Source: Actinomyces timonensis DSM 23838 (GTDB lineage: Bacteria > Actinomycetota > Actinomycetes > Actinomycetales > Actinomycetaceae). From it: 64,000 nucleotides of DNA. The notes beneath the pieces were generated by a model. That model ran no database searches and was not told the DNA's origin. It saw only the letters and a program-made list of their open reading frames with translations. Below are positions 20,159-28,824 of this stretch, in pieces. Location: assembly GCF_000295095.1 (NCBI RefSeq), contig NZ_JH806632.1:666951-730950 (forward strand), written 5' to 3'. Each line of letters starts with the position of its first letter. Positions within the stretch are counted from its first letter, which is position 1. The position numbers were made by a program, and so were the translations under genes.

Positions 20159-20779
20159 GTGCGCATCCACCCCCGCAACAATGACGAGGCGCTCTTCGAC
20201 CTTCTCTCGCGGTCCGCGCGTCATCTCGTCATCGCCTGCGATGTCCTCGAGCAGATCGTCGCCGCCGACCGCGAGGAGCGCATCGGCCTTCGCGAGACCC
20301 TCCACGCCGAGGAGCACGCGGCTGACGACTCGCACCACGAGTTCCAGCGCCTCATCAATGCCACCTTCGTCACCCCCCTGGACCGCGAGGACCTCCACCT
20401 GCTCGGCTCGACCATGGATGACTGCATGGACCTCGTCGACGAGGCCGGTGACTGCATCGTCCTCTACCACGTCGGGGTCCTGCCCCAGGCCTGCCACGAG
20501 CTGGTCGACATCCTCAAGCAGTGCGCCGAGCTCACCGCGCAGGCCATGCCGCGCCTGAAGTCGCTCAAGGACCTCGAGAGCTACTGGGTGAAGATCAACG
20601 AGCTGGAGAACCACGGCGACCAGACCTACCGCGCTGGCATCGGCCGGCTCTTCGAGGAGGAGATGGACCCGATCAGCCTCATCAAGCGCAAGGAGATCAT
20701 CGAGCGCATGGAGGCCGCCATCGACGCCTTCGAGTCCCTGGCGAACACGGTCGAGTCGATCGCCGTCCGCGAGTCCTGA
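20159..20779 (+). CDS. PhoU-like DUF47 family protein, Pit accessory
   Basis: All-helical cytoplasmic protein of 206 residues of the DUF47/PhoU-like family, usually encoded next to Pit transporters and thought to modulate phosphate uptake. It starts RIHPRNNDEALFDLLSRSA and contains the repeated charged helices EEHAADDSHHEF and INELENHGDQTYR, typical metal-coordinating patterns of the family. GTG 20159 follows AAGGAG with 8-base spacing. The pit gene begins 15 bases after its stop. Confidence 0.9.
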   Translation: MRIHPRNNDEALFDLLSRSARHLVIACDVLEQIVAADREERIGLRETLHAEEHAADDSHHEFQRLINATFVTPLDREDLHLLGSTMDDCMDLVDEAGDCIVLYHVGVLPQACHELVDILKQCAELTAQAMPRLKSLKDLESYWVKINELENHGDQTYRAGIGRLFEEEMDPISLIKRKEIIERMEAAIDAFESLANTVESIAVRES

Positions 20780-20794
20780 CGGATCGGCACTGCC

Positions 20795-21808
20795 ATGATG
20801 ACAGCACTGGTCATCGCGATCCTCATCGTCGCGCTCATCTTCAACTTCACCAATGGTTTCCACGACGCCGCGAACGCCATCGCGACGTCGGTGTCGACGC
20901 GCGCGCTGTCCATGCGCTCCGCCCTGCTCATGGCCGCCGTCATGAACATCGTCGGCGCGCTGCTGGGCACCTCGGTGGCCCACACGATCGGCTCCGACAT
21001 CGTGTCGATCAGCTATGGGACGGATGAGGGCAACATGATCGCCCTCATCGTCGTCTTCGCGGCGCTGTTCTCCGCGATCGCCTGGAACCTCATCACCTGG
21101 TGGTTCGGCCTGCCGTCGTCCTCCTCGCACGCGCTCATCGGGGGGCTTGCGGGCGCCGGCCTGGCCTGCGGTCTGATGGTCCACTGGACCTCGATCCTCG
21201 ACAAGGTCGTCATCCCGATGATCGTCTCACCGCTGGGCGGATTCATCGTGGCGTACATCGCCATGATCATCGTTCTGCGCCTGTGCGCGGCCCTGCCCTA
21301 CCACCGCACGATGCGGCGCTTCCGCTGGGCCCAGACGGTCTCGGCAGCGGCTATGGCGCTGGGGCACGGCCTCCAGGACGCCCAGAAGACGATGGGCGTC
21401 ATGCTCATCGCGCTGACGGCGGGCGGCTTCCACTCCTTCGAGCACGGCGTGCCCGCGTGGGTGAAGATCACCGCGGCGCTGACGATCTCCATCGGCACCT
21501 ACTTCGGCGGCACCCGGATCATGGCGACCCTCGGCTCGAAGGTCATCGACCTCGACCCGGCCCACGGCTTCGTCGCCGAGAGCGTCGCCGCCGGGTTCCT
21601 GTACGTGGCCGCCATGGGCTTCGGCGCCCCCGTCTCGACGACGCACACGATCACCACCTCCATCATGGGCGTGGGCGCCACGAAGCGCCTGAGCGCTGTG
21701 CGCTGGGGCGTGGCCGGGGACATCGTCGTGGCCTGGGTGATGACCCTTCCCGCCGCGGCGGCCATCGCCGCCGTCGTCGCCCTCCTCCTCCGGGTGGCGC
21801 TCCTCTAA
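20795..21808 (+). CDS. pit: PiT-family inorganic phosphate transporter
   Basis: Membrane phosphate permease of 337 residues. It carries both inverted PiT signatures: FTNGFHDAANAIAT at about residues 18-31 and GHGLQDAQKTMGVMLIAL near residue 190, plus the C-terminal GFGAPVSTTHTIT segment. About ten helices are visible. It forms an operon with the PhoU-like gene upstream and is closed by the bidirectional hairpin at 21834-21870. Confidence 0.95.
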   Translation: MMTALVIAILIVALIFNFTNGFHDAANAIATSVSTRALSMRSALLMAAVMNIVGALLGTSVAHTIGSDIVSISYGTDEGNMIALIVVFAALFSAIAWNLITWWFGLPSSSSHALIGGLAGAGLACGLMVHWTSILDKVVIPMIVSPLGGFIVAYIAMIIVLRLCAALPYHRTMRRFRWAQTVSAAAMALGHGLQDAQKTMGVMLIALTAGGFHSFEHGVPAWVKITAALTISIGTYFGGTRIMATLGSKVIDLDPAHGFVAESVAAGFLYVAAMGFGAPVSTTHTITTSIMGVGATKRLSAVRWGVAGDIVVAWVMTLPAAAAIAAVVALLLRVALL

Positions 21809-21833
21809 GAGGGCGGCGCAGTCCCGCCGAGTC

Positions 21834-21870
21834 GGAGAGCCCGCGCGCCCTGGTGGCGCGGGGGCTCTCC
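21834..21870. terminator. Bidirectional hairpin between convergent genes
   Basis: A 16-base stem with one mismatch (GGAGAGCCCGCGCGCC against GGCGCGGGGGCTCTCC) and a 5-base loop lies between the stop codons of pit and the convergent membrane-anchored protein gene. No long T-run follows, as is usual in high-GC genomes. Confidence 0.75.
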
Positions 21871-21875
21871 CGCTC

Positions 21876-23738
21876 TCAGGAGACCCGGCGCAGTTCCAGA
21901 GTCCTGAGATCGTCGTCAGAGGCCTCACTGGTCTCGGTCAGGATCGTCTTGGGGGCGACCACGCGAACCAAACGGCTGTCCTTCATCGACCACTTCACCT
22001 CTCCGGTGGCGGCATCGTGGACGCTGGTCGCCTGAACACGGAGATCAACGCCGTCCCACCACCGGATCATGACGAGGGAGCCGTCCCCCACCACGCCTTC
22101 CATGCTCGGCGCGGCGCTTGAACCGACATCAGCGGGCCGCTCGAGGTCATGCCCGTCGATCTTCGGGGAGCTGCTCGTGCTACTCGTCACCGAGTGAACA
22201 GCACCGGAGGAGTCCAGCGCGTAGGTGTCATCCTTGAAGCCGGATGTGGCGGTGCCGGCCATGTCGGCGCCCGCCTTCTTGAGCGCCTCGGCGCTGACCT
22301 CCGGCGACGCGCCGATATAGGGCCCGTCCCACGTATCGAAGGGGGTGGTCTGCCCGTTCTTGTACGCCGATACCTCGCAGTTCTGGGAGGCGGAATCAGC
22401 GCAGAAGTACAGGGCGACTCCGTCGGCGATCGGCCGCGCCCTGAGGTACTTCACCTTTCCACCGCCCAGCGCCGTGCCGGTCGCTATGTCGACGACGCTC
22501 TCTTCCACCTCGTTCTTGTCGGAGTCATACCTGTAGACCTGGGCAGTCGACGCCGAGGAGCGCCATCCGTAGGACACCTCGTGGTCAGAGAAGCGCCATT
22601 TCTCGGCACCATCGGCACTGACCCCGACCACCCTCCCATCCCGTGAGGACCGGTCCCCCTTTGTCTTGATGGCGACCGCGATGTCTCCCGCGCCCGCGAC
22701 GAACTTCGATTCGTCGTCGAGCCAGTCGAGCGTGGTCTGCTCACCTGTGGTGTCGTTGACCCTGACGTTGCCGATGACGGCGTCCTGGTCCCAGAATCCG
22801 TGGCCCTTCGTGGCGTCCGCCCCCTCGCCGCTCGCGATGCTCCGGGGCTCGTCCCCCTCGAGGCTGAAGAGCTCCCAGGAGGCGTAGGACAAGTCGGGGG
22901 TCGTCGAGCGGGACGATGAGCGAGGGGGCGACGGCGGGGCGCTGCTGGCCCCGTTGGGGTCGCCCACCGTGAGCATCCTCGTGCCGTCCTCGGAGAAGAA
23001 GGCCAGATTCGCCTGGCGAGACCAGACGATGTCCGGCTCCTTGGAGAACTCGGTGGACATCTCGGTGGTGCCGAGGAGCCGTCCGCTTTTCGCCCCCGCC
23101 GACTCATCGCGGTGCAGCCACCACCAGGCTCCTCCGGCGCCTCCCGCCCCCAGGACGAGGACGAGGACGACGACGGCCGCGATCAGCCCGCCCCGGCGCT
23201 TGCGCGGTGCCCCAGCGGTGGCGAATGGAGTCGCGGCACCAGCGACACCGCCGACATAGGGCGCAGGCATCATCGGCGGCTGAGCGCCATAGACGGGAGC
23301 GACGGCGGGGGCTGCCGGGGCGCTGCGCATCGCGAGACCCGCCTGGTAACCCACCTGATATCCCGCTGGCACCGGGGCGCCCTGCGGGCCGGACTGCGGG
23401 GGCCATCCTCTCTGCCCCGCTGGGCCGGCCTGGATGGCTGGCCCGACCTGGGGCCCCGGCCCCTGGGCCAGGGCGGCCGACGGCGCTGAGGAGGCGGTCG
23501 CCCCGGAGGGCTTGCCCCGATGGAACACGGCGGACTTCGCGTCGGCGGTGCCGAAGCGCATGATGAAGTCGAGGACGCCGGGAGTCGCGGCGGGGTTGGC
23601 CGCGATGGCCGCCTGGAGGTCGGGGCGCGCCGAGACGATTCTCGCGAGCTCCACCGACGGCGTCGTCGGGTCCGCTGCCGCTGCGGCGTCGGGATCATCA
23701 CGGCGTGGGGGCGCTGGGGTGTTCGCATCCGTGCTCAT
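21876..23738 (-). CDS. Membrane-anchored surface protein with N-terminal LRV-like domain
   Basis: Protein of 620 residues. A short helical domain (about residues 27-70, ELARIVSARPDLQAAIAANP then a repeat of the same rhythm) resembles variant leucine-rich repeats. A Pro/Ala/Gln-rich linker follows, then RKRRGG and one transmembrane helix (about 186-208, ending GGAWWWLHRD). The remaining 400 residues are extracytoplasmic and made of strand-rich repeats such as ILFFSEDGTRML-like and FVAGAGDIAVAIK segments, suggesting a beta-propeller. The gene at 23865-25319 is a paralogue sharing the helix and the outer domain. No clear Shine-Dalgarno precedes ATG 23738. Function unknown. Confidence 0.7.
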   Translation of the reverse strand: MSTDANTPAPPRRDDPDAAAAADPTTPSVELARIVSARPDLQAAIAANPAATPGVLDFIMRFGTADAKSAVFHRGKPSGATASSAPSAALAQGPGPQVGPAIQAGPAGQRGWPPQSGPQGAPVPAGYQVGYQAGLAMRSAPAAPAVAPVYGAQPPMMPAPYVGGVAGAATPFATAGAPRKRRGGLIAAVVVLVLVLGAGGAGGAWWWLHRDESAGAKSGRLLGTTEMSTEFSKEPDIVWSRQANLAFFSEDGTRMLTVGDPNGASSAPPSPPRSSSRSTTPDLSYASWELFSLEGDEPRSIASGEGADATKGHGFWDQDAVIGNVRVNDTTGEQTTLDWLDDESKFVAGAGDIAVAIKTKGDRSSRDGRVVGVSADGAEKWRFSDHEVSYGWRSSASTAQVYRYDSDKNEVEESVVDIATGTALGGGKVKYLRARPIADGVALYFCADSASQNCEVSAYKNGQTTPFDTWDGPYIGASPEVSAEALKKAGADMAGTATSGFKDDTYALDSSGAVHSVTSSTSSSPKIDGHDLERPADVGSSAAPSMEGVVGDGSLVMIRWWDGVDLRVQATSVHDAATGEVKWSMKDSRLVRVVAPKTILTETSEASDDDLRTLELRRVS

Positions 23739-23864
23739 GGTCGTATTCCAGCCGATCGCCGTCCCTAACGTCCATGGGGAGGTGGGGCCGGCCCGCCCGC
23801 TCCTGAGGCTCCGCCCCCGGCCGCGCGTGATGGCGGCCGGAGGCGGAATGAGCTCGTCGCCCGC

Positions 23865-25319
23865 TCAGGCGGCCCGGTAGAGGGAGACCGATTCGAGGTC
23901 GCCCCTGTCATCGCGCTTGGGGATGAGGAGTGTCTGGGAGTCGACGCCGATCGGGTAGTCGCCCCCATCGATGGACCACAGCTTCTCCCCTGTCGCGGAG
24001 TCGTAGATGCCCAGGTCCGGGGAGCCCATCGGATCCTCCCAGACGACAACGCCCAGGGCGCCTTTCGCCGCGACGAAGGCCGTATCGGGAGTGAAGACGC
24101 CTTTTGTCCCGATCCCCGCGGGCTCCAAGCGGTGCCCGTCAAGGCCGAGATCGCCGTCCTCCTTCGTGAAGGTGTAGAGCTTGCCGTTCCCATCGACGAC
24201 GCGGGCGACGACGTGATCCTTGGAGCTATCCGCCTCCTGCGCCGCGCTCTTCAGGGAGGCGGCGCTCATTGGCGCGGTGGGCACCAGGAGGGTGCCGGTC
24301 TCCCAACTGTCGACGGGGGTCGTCTCCCCTTTGTGGAGCACCGCGACATCCCAGGAGTCGCTGTCCAGCAGGAGGGAGGAGAGGGCGATGTCGCCGCCGT
24401 CGAGCAGGTCGACGTGGACCTGCTTGGCGCCTCCGACCAGTTCCGCGCCGGTCGCGATGTCCAGGGCGACCGCCGTCGACTCGGACGTCTCCGTGGAGGG
24501 TCCGGTGGTCCTTGTCGAGATTCCCTCGAGCCTGACCACTCCGGCACCGGTGTAGACCATCCCGGAGGAGTAGTCCTCCGTGGAGCTCCACACCTCGGTG
24601 CCGTCTTGCCGGATGCCCTTCGCCTTGCCCCTCTTGCCCGAGGAGCCGAGGTCGATGACGACGGCGGTGTCGCCCGCCGCCCCCATGAAGAAGTAGTTGT
24701 CGTCCACCCAGTCCAGGGCGCTTGTCGCCCCCGTGTCCCCATTGATGAGGGTGCTGCCGCAGAGGAGGTCGTGGCCCCACATGCCGACGGCGTTGCCGCA
24801 GTGCTCCGTTCCGGACCAGATCTCGGTGGGGGTGCCACCCTCAAGGCTGTAGAGGGTGAGGCTGTTGGAGTCCTTCGAGGACTCGGTATCGACGTACATC
24901 CGCTTCCCGTCGTCAGAGATGTCGTAATCCTCAGCAGGGCTCGACCACTCCTCGGTGGGCTGGGCGCGGAAACTGTCCGAGGCATCGCCGAGGCGGTAAT
25001 CCGGCCATTGATCCTTCACGGATTCGGCGGCTTGCCCACGATCGCGGTGGGTCCACCACCAGGCGCCGCCGCCCGCTCCGGCGGCCAGGGCGAGCACGAC
25101 GACGAGCACGGCGACGATGAGGCCGCGTCTGCGCTTGCGCGGCGGGGCGGCCAGCGGCGCCTGGTCATAGATGCCGGGCCCGTAGCCCGGGAGGGAGGCT
25201 GCGGGCGGCTGCTGGGAGGGCTGACCGGGATCGCCCATCGGCTGCGGGCCGTCAGCCGCGGTGCGACCCGCGGAGGGCCACGCGCCATTGACATCGTTGT
25301 CCTGGGAGAAATCACTCAT
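23865..25319 (-). CDS. Membrane-anchored surface protein, paralogue of the adjacent gene
   Basis: Protein of 484 residues with a disordered cytoplasmic N-terminus (about 75 residues), a basic RKRRRG stop, one helix (IVAVLVVVLALAAGAGGGAWWW) and a large extracytoplasmic part. Segments such as YDISDDGKRMYVDTE, SALDWVDDNYFFMG and IYDSATGEKLWSIDGG resemble blades of a PQQ-like beta-propeller. The architecture copies the neighbouring gene but lacks the LRV-like domain. ATG 25319 starts a plausible protein but has no Shine-Dalgarno; GTG 25367 in frame is an alternative. Tandem duplication and divergence is the likely origin. Confidence 0.7.
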   Translation of the reverse strand: MSDFSQDNDVNGAWPSAGRTAADGPQPMGDPGQPSQQPPAASLPGYGPGIYDQAPLAAPPRKRRRGLIVAVLVVVLALAAGAGGGAWWWTHRDRGQAAESVKDQWPDYRLGDASDSFRAQPTEEWSSPAEDYDISDDGKRMYVDTESSKDSNSLTLYSLEGGTPTEIWSGTEHCGNAVGMWGHDLLCGSTLINGDTGATSALDWVDDNYFFMGAAGDTAVVIDLGSSGKRGKAKGIRQDGTEVWSSTEDYSSGMVYTGAGVVRLEGISTRTTGPSTETSESTAVALDIATGAELVGGAKQVHVDLLDGGDIALSSLLLDSDSWDVAVLHKGETTPVDSWETGTLLVPTAPMSAASLKSAAQEADSSKDHVVARVVDGNGKLYTFTKEDGDLGLDGHRLEPAGIGTKGVFTPDTAFVAAKGALGVVVWEDPMGSPDLGIYDSATGEKLWSIDGGDYPIGVDSQTLLIPKRDDRGDLESVSLYRAA

Positions 25320-25469
25320 AGGTCTATTGCAGCGATGACGCCCGCTCTTGTCCACCACTGGCCGCACTGGCGCGATCCGCCGATTTTCCCCAATATCACG
25401 CCGCTTTCGCCTGCGATAGTGCGACTCCCCGGTGACCGCTCCCCATGCCCGCTCGGGGCGGCCGGCGCG

Positions 25470-26132
25470 TCAGTCGAGCAGACCTGCTTGGGCTCGAGCG
25501 GCGGCGTCGGCGAGCTCGTCGGCGGTGGCCAGGAGGGCGGAGTCGCGTCGGGTGACGCGGTCGGCGAGGGGGTCGGCGTCGTCGTCGATCCACTGGGGGG
25601 CCGAGCCCGCGGCGAGGGCGCCCAGGAAGGAGGAGGTGGTGGCGAGCAGCGGGGCGAGTGCCGGGACGGAGCCCTCCAGCGCGCCGGCGAGGGCGGAGTC
25701 GAGGCGCTCGCGCAGCTCCTCGGGGGCGATGGCAGGGCGGCCCTGCGCCAGGGCGGCGTCGAGGCGGGAGGCGAGGGCGCCGTCGTCGTCCGGGCCGGTG
25801 AGGTCGACGACGGTGGCGTAACGGCGTTCGACGAGCGCGGGGTCGCGCCGGATCCACTCGCGCACGAGGAACAGGCGCCACAGGGCGCCGGGCAGGGTGG
25901 TGGCGGGCGAGTCGGCCCAGAGCTCGGCGACGTCGTCAACCCCCTGCCCGGCGACGACAGCGATGACGCCCTCGCGGGTGATGGGGTCGTCCGGGGTGGT
26001 GGGGAAGCCGCCGACGAGGGCCTGGGCGGCGCGGTGGGCGAGCTCGGAGGCGACGGCGGTGTCCACGCCGCCCTCGATGGACTCGGCGGCCTCGGGGTCG
26101 AGCCGGGCGGGGCGGTGGAACTGGCGTGCCAT
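25470..26132 (-). CDS. Conserved actinobacterial hypothetical protein
   Basis: Soluble, Ala-rich helical protein of 220 residues with no signal peptide or membrane segment. Features include RQFHRPARLDPEAAESIEGG at the N-terminus, ALWRLFLVREWIRRDP near the middle and a helical C-terminus ADELADAAARAQAGLLD. I do not recognise the family. ATG 26132 is chosen over an upstream in-frame start because AAGGAG sits 7 bases before it. Codon use is normal for the region and frame preference is strong, so it is a real gene. It lies between the anchored paralogues and tRNA-Lys. Confidence 0.7.
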   Translation of the reverse strand: MARQFHRPARLDPEAAESIEGGVDTAVASELAHRAAQALVGGFPTTPDDPITREGVIAVVAGQGVDDVAELWADSPATTLPGALWRLFLVREWIRRDPALVERRYATVVDLTGPDDDGALASRLDAALAQGRPAIAPEELRERLDSALAGALEGSVPALAPLLATTSSFLGALAAGSAPQWIDDDADPLADRVTRRDSALLATADELADAAARAQAGLLD

Positions 26133-26243
26133 GGCGGTCTCCTTCGGTGGCGGGGCGGGCCCATTGTCTCGCACGCCCGGCACGGCATGCCCTGCTCGCC
26201 CAGGTCCGGCTATGCTGCTCGTGGTGCTGGGCCCCAGCGCCGC

Positions 26244-26320
26244 GCCCCCTTAGCTCAGTTGGTCAGAGCTGCGGACTTTTAATCCGAAGGTCGTGGGTTC
26301 GAGCCCCACAGGGGGTACCA
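26244..26320 (+). tRNA. tRNA-Lys (UUU anticodon)
   Basis: Full cloverleaf: acceptor GCCCCCT/AGGGGGT (first pair G-U), D arm GCTC-GAGC, anticodon loop CTTTTAA giving TTT, T arm GTGGG-TTCGAGC-CCCAC, discriminator A and encoded CCA at 26318-26320. Confidence 0.97.
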
Positions 26321-26334
26321 CCGCCCTCTTCGCC

Positions 26335-26384
26335 GAGACCGGGCGATCAGCACGGCGAAACCGGGCGAACAGCACCGCGAGATT
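26335..26384 (+). repeat. Dispersed repeat, family A copy 2 (half element)
   Basis: Two tandem units, GAGACCGGGCGATCAGCACG then a variant reading AAACCGGGCGAACAGCACC, followed by GCGAGATT. Unlike copies near 17853 and 48526 there is no opposing inverted arm, so this is a half element. It starts 14 bases after tRNA-Lys and may serve as its terminator region. Confidence 0.8.
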
Positions 26385-26476
26385 CAGAACGGCGAGATTC
26401 AGATCTGTGGACAACGGGCCTGCGGGAGGTCCGGGGCAGGTCCGACGGGCGCTCCCAGCACCGACGGTTGCCGTCA

Positions 26477-26551
26477 GCACTGGTGGTTGCGCGGAGCACC
26501 TTCGGCTGCGTTCCCACCGCACCCCACGGTGCTCGAGGCAACCACCGGTGC
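26477..26551. repeat. Dispersed palindromic repeat, family B copy 1
   Basis: Arms GCACTGGTGGTTGC (26477-26490) and GCAACCACCGGTGC (26538-26551) pair with one mismatch around an inner segment AGCACCTTCGGCTGCG. Followed by AGGACGCACCCCACG. The same segments recur at 39868-39980 and, diverged, at 52615-52689. Confidence 0.8.
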
Positions 26552-26651
26552 AGGACGCACCCCACGAGGCCCATGACCAGGCCCCAATCACGTCACCTCC
26601 GCCGCCTACGTTGGTGCCGCCTTCTCCGGCACCTCCTCCCGGAACACGTCC

Positions 26652-26840
26652 GTGTCCTTGCCGGGGAAGGAGGCAGCCAGGGAGGAGGTGAGGGCCGTGA
26701 CCCGACCGAGAGGCCGGCACGCCAAAGTCCACGAGGACAAGGAAACGGCCCGGCAGGTGAGCGAAATACTTAACTCCATCGCTCGCCCGATCCGGGCCGT
26801 CGGTGTCCTTGTGGATGCCCTCGGTCGATGGATCAACTGA
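26652..26840 (+). CDS. Weak small ORF (62 codons), possibly not expressed
   Basis: A GTG-started frame encoding a basic, helical peptide ending VSEILNSIARPIRAVGVLVD. Codon use is mixed and no clear Shine-Dalgarno precedes it. It lies in a repeat-rich spacer, so it may be a gene remnant. Included only because the second half reads like an amphipathic helix. Confidence 0.2.
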   Translation: MSLPGKEAAREEVRAVTRPRGRHAKVHEDKETARQVSEILNSIARPIRAVGVLVDALGRWIN

Positions 26841-26986
26841 GCCATCGGCCTCGGGGACCCATCCGGGATGCAGCCGGGTGGGTCCCCACCATTGTGCCCC
26901 GGCCTCACGACGCTGTCCACATCGCGGTGGGGCATTGAGCCGCGACGGCGGCACACAGAGGCGCGGTCCCTGCCTCTCGCCGCGCA

Positions 26987-27736
26987 TCAATCGCCCGCAG
27001 CGCCCGTGTCGCCGGCGCGCCGGACGATCTCGACCCCGACCAGCCGCTCGCGGATCGCCGGGTCCCTCATCACCTCGGAGCGCACCACCTCCATATCCTC
27101 ATCAGAGAGGCGGTGCGGCTGGAGCAGACGAGCCATTCCCGCTTGGAGGAGCTCGGGATCCAGCGCCCGACTCCCCGCGAGAGCCAAAGCCGCCGCCCCC
27201 TGGTCGAAAGCCGCCAGCAGGGCTCCCACTTGCTCAGCAGTGAGATCGTCAGTCAGGGCCACGCCGCGCTCAGCCCGCGCGGCACGCGTGGCCTCGACGG
27301 CGGCGCCGTAGACCTGTAGCAAGAGCCCGATCCGCCGCGCCACCTCTGAGCGCAGGGCCCCATCCCTGGCAGCGTAGGCCACGAACTCCAGGGTCGCCAG
27401 GGCGAAACCCCTGATCGATGCCGTGAGCTCGTCGTCAGCGTTGAGGTCGACGGGCCTGCGCTCGAAGAGATCCCAGCCACCACCGGCCATGGACTCATCG
27501 ATGTTGGCATCCATGACCGCTAGGAAGAGCTCGGCCTTGGACGAGAAGTTGGAATACACCGCCCCCTTGGAGAAGCCGGCCGCACGGGCGATCTCATCGA
27601 GTCGCGCGCCGTGGTAGCCGTCGCGCGCGAAGGACGCCCGAGCGGCGAGAACAACAGCCTCGCGGGTCTGCCGCTGCCGGTCCCTGCGGCTGATCGGGTC
27701 AGGAAGATCTGTCACCCCGCCGATGCTAGTCGTCAC
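26987..27736 (-). CDS. TetR-family transcriptional regulator
   Basis: Repressor-type protein of 249 residues. The N-terminal helix-turn-helix is classic: EAVVLAARASFARDGYHGARLDEIARAAGFSKGAVYSNFSSKAELF, here given as its parts LDEIARAAGFSKGAVYSNF and the K-A-E-L-F end. The C-terminal ligand domain is helical. It is divergent from the ABC-2 exporter genes and the 71-base gap between them contains a 14+14 palindrome at 27764-27795, so it very likely represses that exporter and itself. The start (GTG 27736) has AAGGG just upstream; an internal GTG seven codons later is possible. Confidence 0.92.
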   Translation of the reverse strand: MTTSIGGVTDLPDPISRRDRQRQTREAVVLAARASFARDGYHGARLDEIARAAGFSKGAVYSNFSSKAELFLAVMDANIDESMAGGGWDLFERRPVDLNADDELTASIRGFALATLEFVAYAARDGALRSEVARRIGLLLQVYGAAVEATRAARAERGVALTDDLTAEQVGALLAAFDQGAAALALAGSRALDPELLQAGMARLLQPHRLSDEDMEVVRSEVMRDPAIRERLVGVEIVRRAGDTGAAGD

Positions 27737-27763
27737 ACGCCCTTGCCCTCAGGGGTCAATTCA

Positions 27764-27795
27764 GATACTCTCGGTATGCAAATACCACGAGTATC
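27764..27795. promoter_or_regulatory. TetR-type palindromic operator
   Basis: GATACTCTCGGTAT and ATACCACGAGTATC form a palindrome with 12 of 14 matching positions around GCAA. It lies 28 bases from the TetR start and 12 bases from the ABC ATPase start codon, covering both likely promoters. Confidence 0.75.
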
Positions 27796-27807
27796 CGAAA
27801 GGCGATC

Positions 27808-28824
27808 ATGTCCAGTCCCAGCCTGAGCATCACCGGGCTGACGCGTCGCTTCGGCACCGTCACCGCCAACGACAGCATCGACCTGAGAGTCGACCCCGGC
27901 AGCGTCGTCGGCCTCCTGGGGCACAACGGCGCGGGCAAGACGACGCTCGTCTCCCAGGTGGTCGGGCTGCTGCGCCCTGACGCTGGCAGCATTCACGTCG
28001 GGAGCATCGACGCCGTCGCGGACCCCGGGGCCGCTCGGCGGGCGGTGGCGATCCAGCCCCAGTCCCAGGCTCCTATCGACGGGTTGACCCCGCGCGACGC
28101 CGTGGAGATCGCAGCCCGGCTGCGCGGCCTGTCCGCCCGCGACGCCCGCGCCGCCTCGCTGGCCATGGCCGAGGAGCTCGGCTACGGCCCCTGGCTGACC
28201 CGCCGCGCCCTGCCCGAGGGCGGCGGGCTCTCGGGCGGGATCCGTAGGCTCGTCGGCTTCGCCATGGCCGCGGTCGTCCCCATGCCTCTGCTCGTCCTCG
28301 ACGAGCCGACCAACGACGTCGACGCCGCCCGGCGCCGCCTCCTGTGGGAGGCCGTCCGGCGCCGCGCGGATGCCGGGACAGGGGTCCTGCTGGTGACCCA
28401 CAACGTGATTGAGGCCGAGCAAATGCTCGACGAGCTCGTCATCCTCGACCGGGGCCACGTCGTCGCCAGCGGCACTCCCGCGAGCCTGCGAGGGACCGAC
28501 GGCGCTCTGCGGCTGGAACTGCAGCTGTCGCCCGGAGCAGCCTCCCCGCTCGAGGAGCAGGGGCAGTCGCCGCAGCAGCATCACCACTCCGCCACGCCCG
28601 CCCTGCCGGCGCCCGCGCTGCGGGTTGTGCGCACCGGCCGTCGCCTGCTCATCACAATCCCTGCCCCCGCGGCTGCCGCCTGCGTCGACTGGGCGGCCGG
28701 ATTGCACGAGTCGGGCGACATCGAGACCTATGCCCTGAGTCCCAGCACTCTCGAAGACGCCTACCTCGCCCTGACCGAGGCGTCCGAGACCGACCACGAC
28801 GAGAACGAGGAGATCACCGCATGA
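27808..28824 (+). CDS. ABC-2 exporter ATP-binding protein (drug-efflux type)
   Basis: ATPase of 338 residues with Walker A GHNGAGKTT at 38-46, signature LSGGIRR at 140-146, Walker B LLVLDEPTNDVD from 160 and switch histidine in LLVTHNVIEAEQ. The signature is preceded by an unusual GGG and followed by IRR instead of the common MRRR. A C-terminal domain of about 120 residues contains a Gln/His stretch near 250 (QSPQQHHHSAT). GAAAGG precedes ATG 27808. It overlaps the permease gene by 4 bases (ATGA) and is probably repressed by the divergent TetR protein. Confidence 0.92.
   Translation: MSSPSLSITGLTRRFGTVTANDSIDLRVDPGSVVGLLGHNGAGKTTLVSQVVGLLRPDAGSIHVGSIDAVADPGAARRAVAIQPQSQAPIDGLTPRDAVEIAARLRGLSARDARAASLAMAEELGYGPWLTRRALPEGGGLSGGIRRLVGFAMAAVVPMPLLVLDEPTNDVDAARRRLLWEAVRRRADAGTGVLLVTHNVIEAEQMLDELVILDRGHVVASGTPASLRGTDGALRLELQLSPGAASPLEEQGQSPQQHHHSATPALPAPALRVVRTGRRLLITIPAPAAAACVDWAAGLHESGDIETYALSPSTLEDAYLALTEASETDHDENEEITA

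Larger units (their letters stand above)
26321..26986. other. Repeat-bearing spacer between tRNA-Lys and the TetR gene
   Basis: This 666-base region contains family A copy 2 (26335-26384), family B copy 1 (26477-26551) and one weak small open frame (26652-26840). An apparent 246-codon frame on the minus strand is antisense to tRNA-Lys and the repeats and is not a gene. Confidence 0.6.

Noticed and set aside
26250-26990. Minus-strand frame of 246 codons ending in VGLEPTTFGLK
   Set aside because: It is antisense to tRNA-Lys and repeat sequence; this ending is a well-known artefact of frames opposite tRNA genes.
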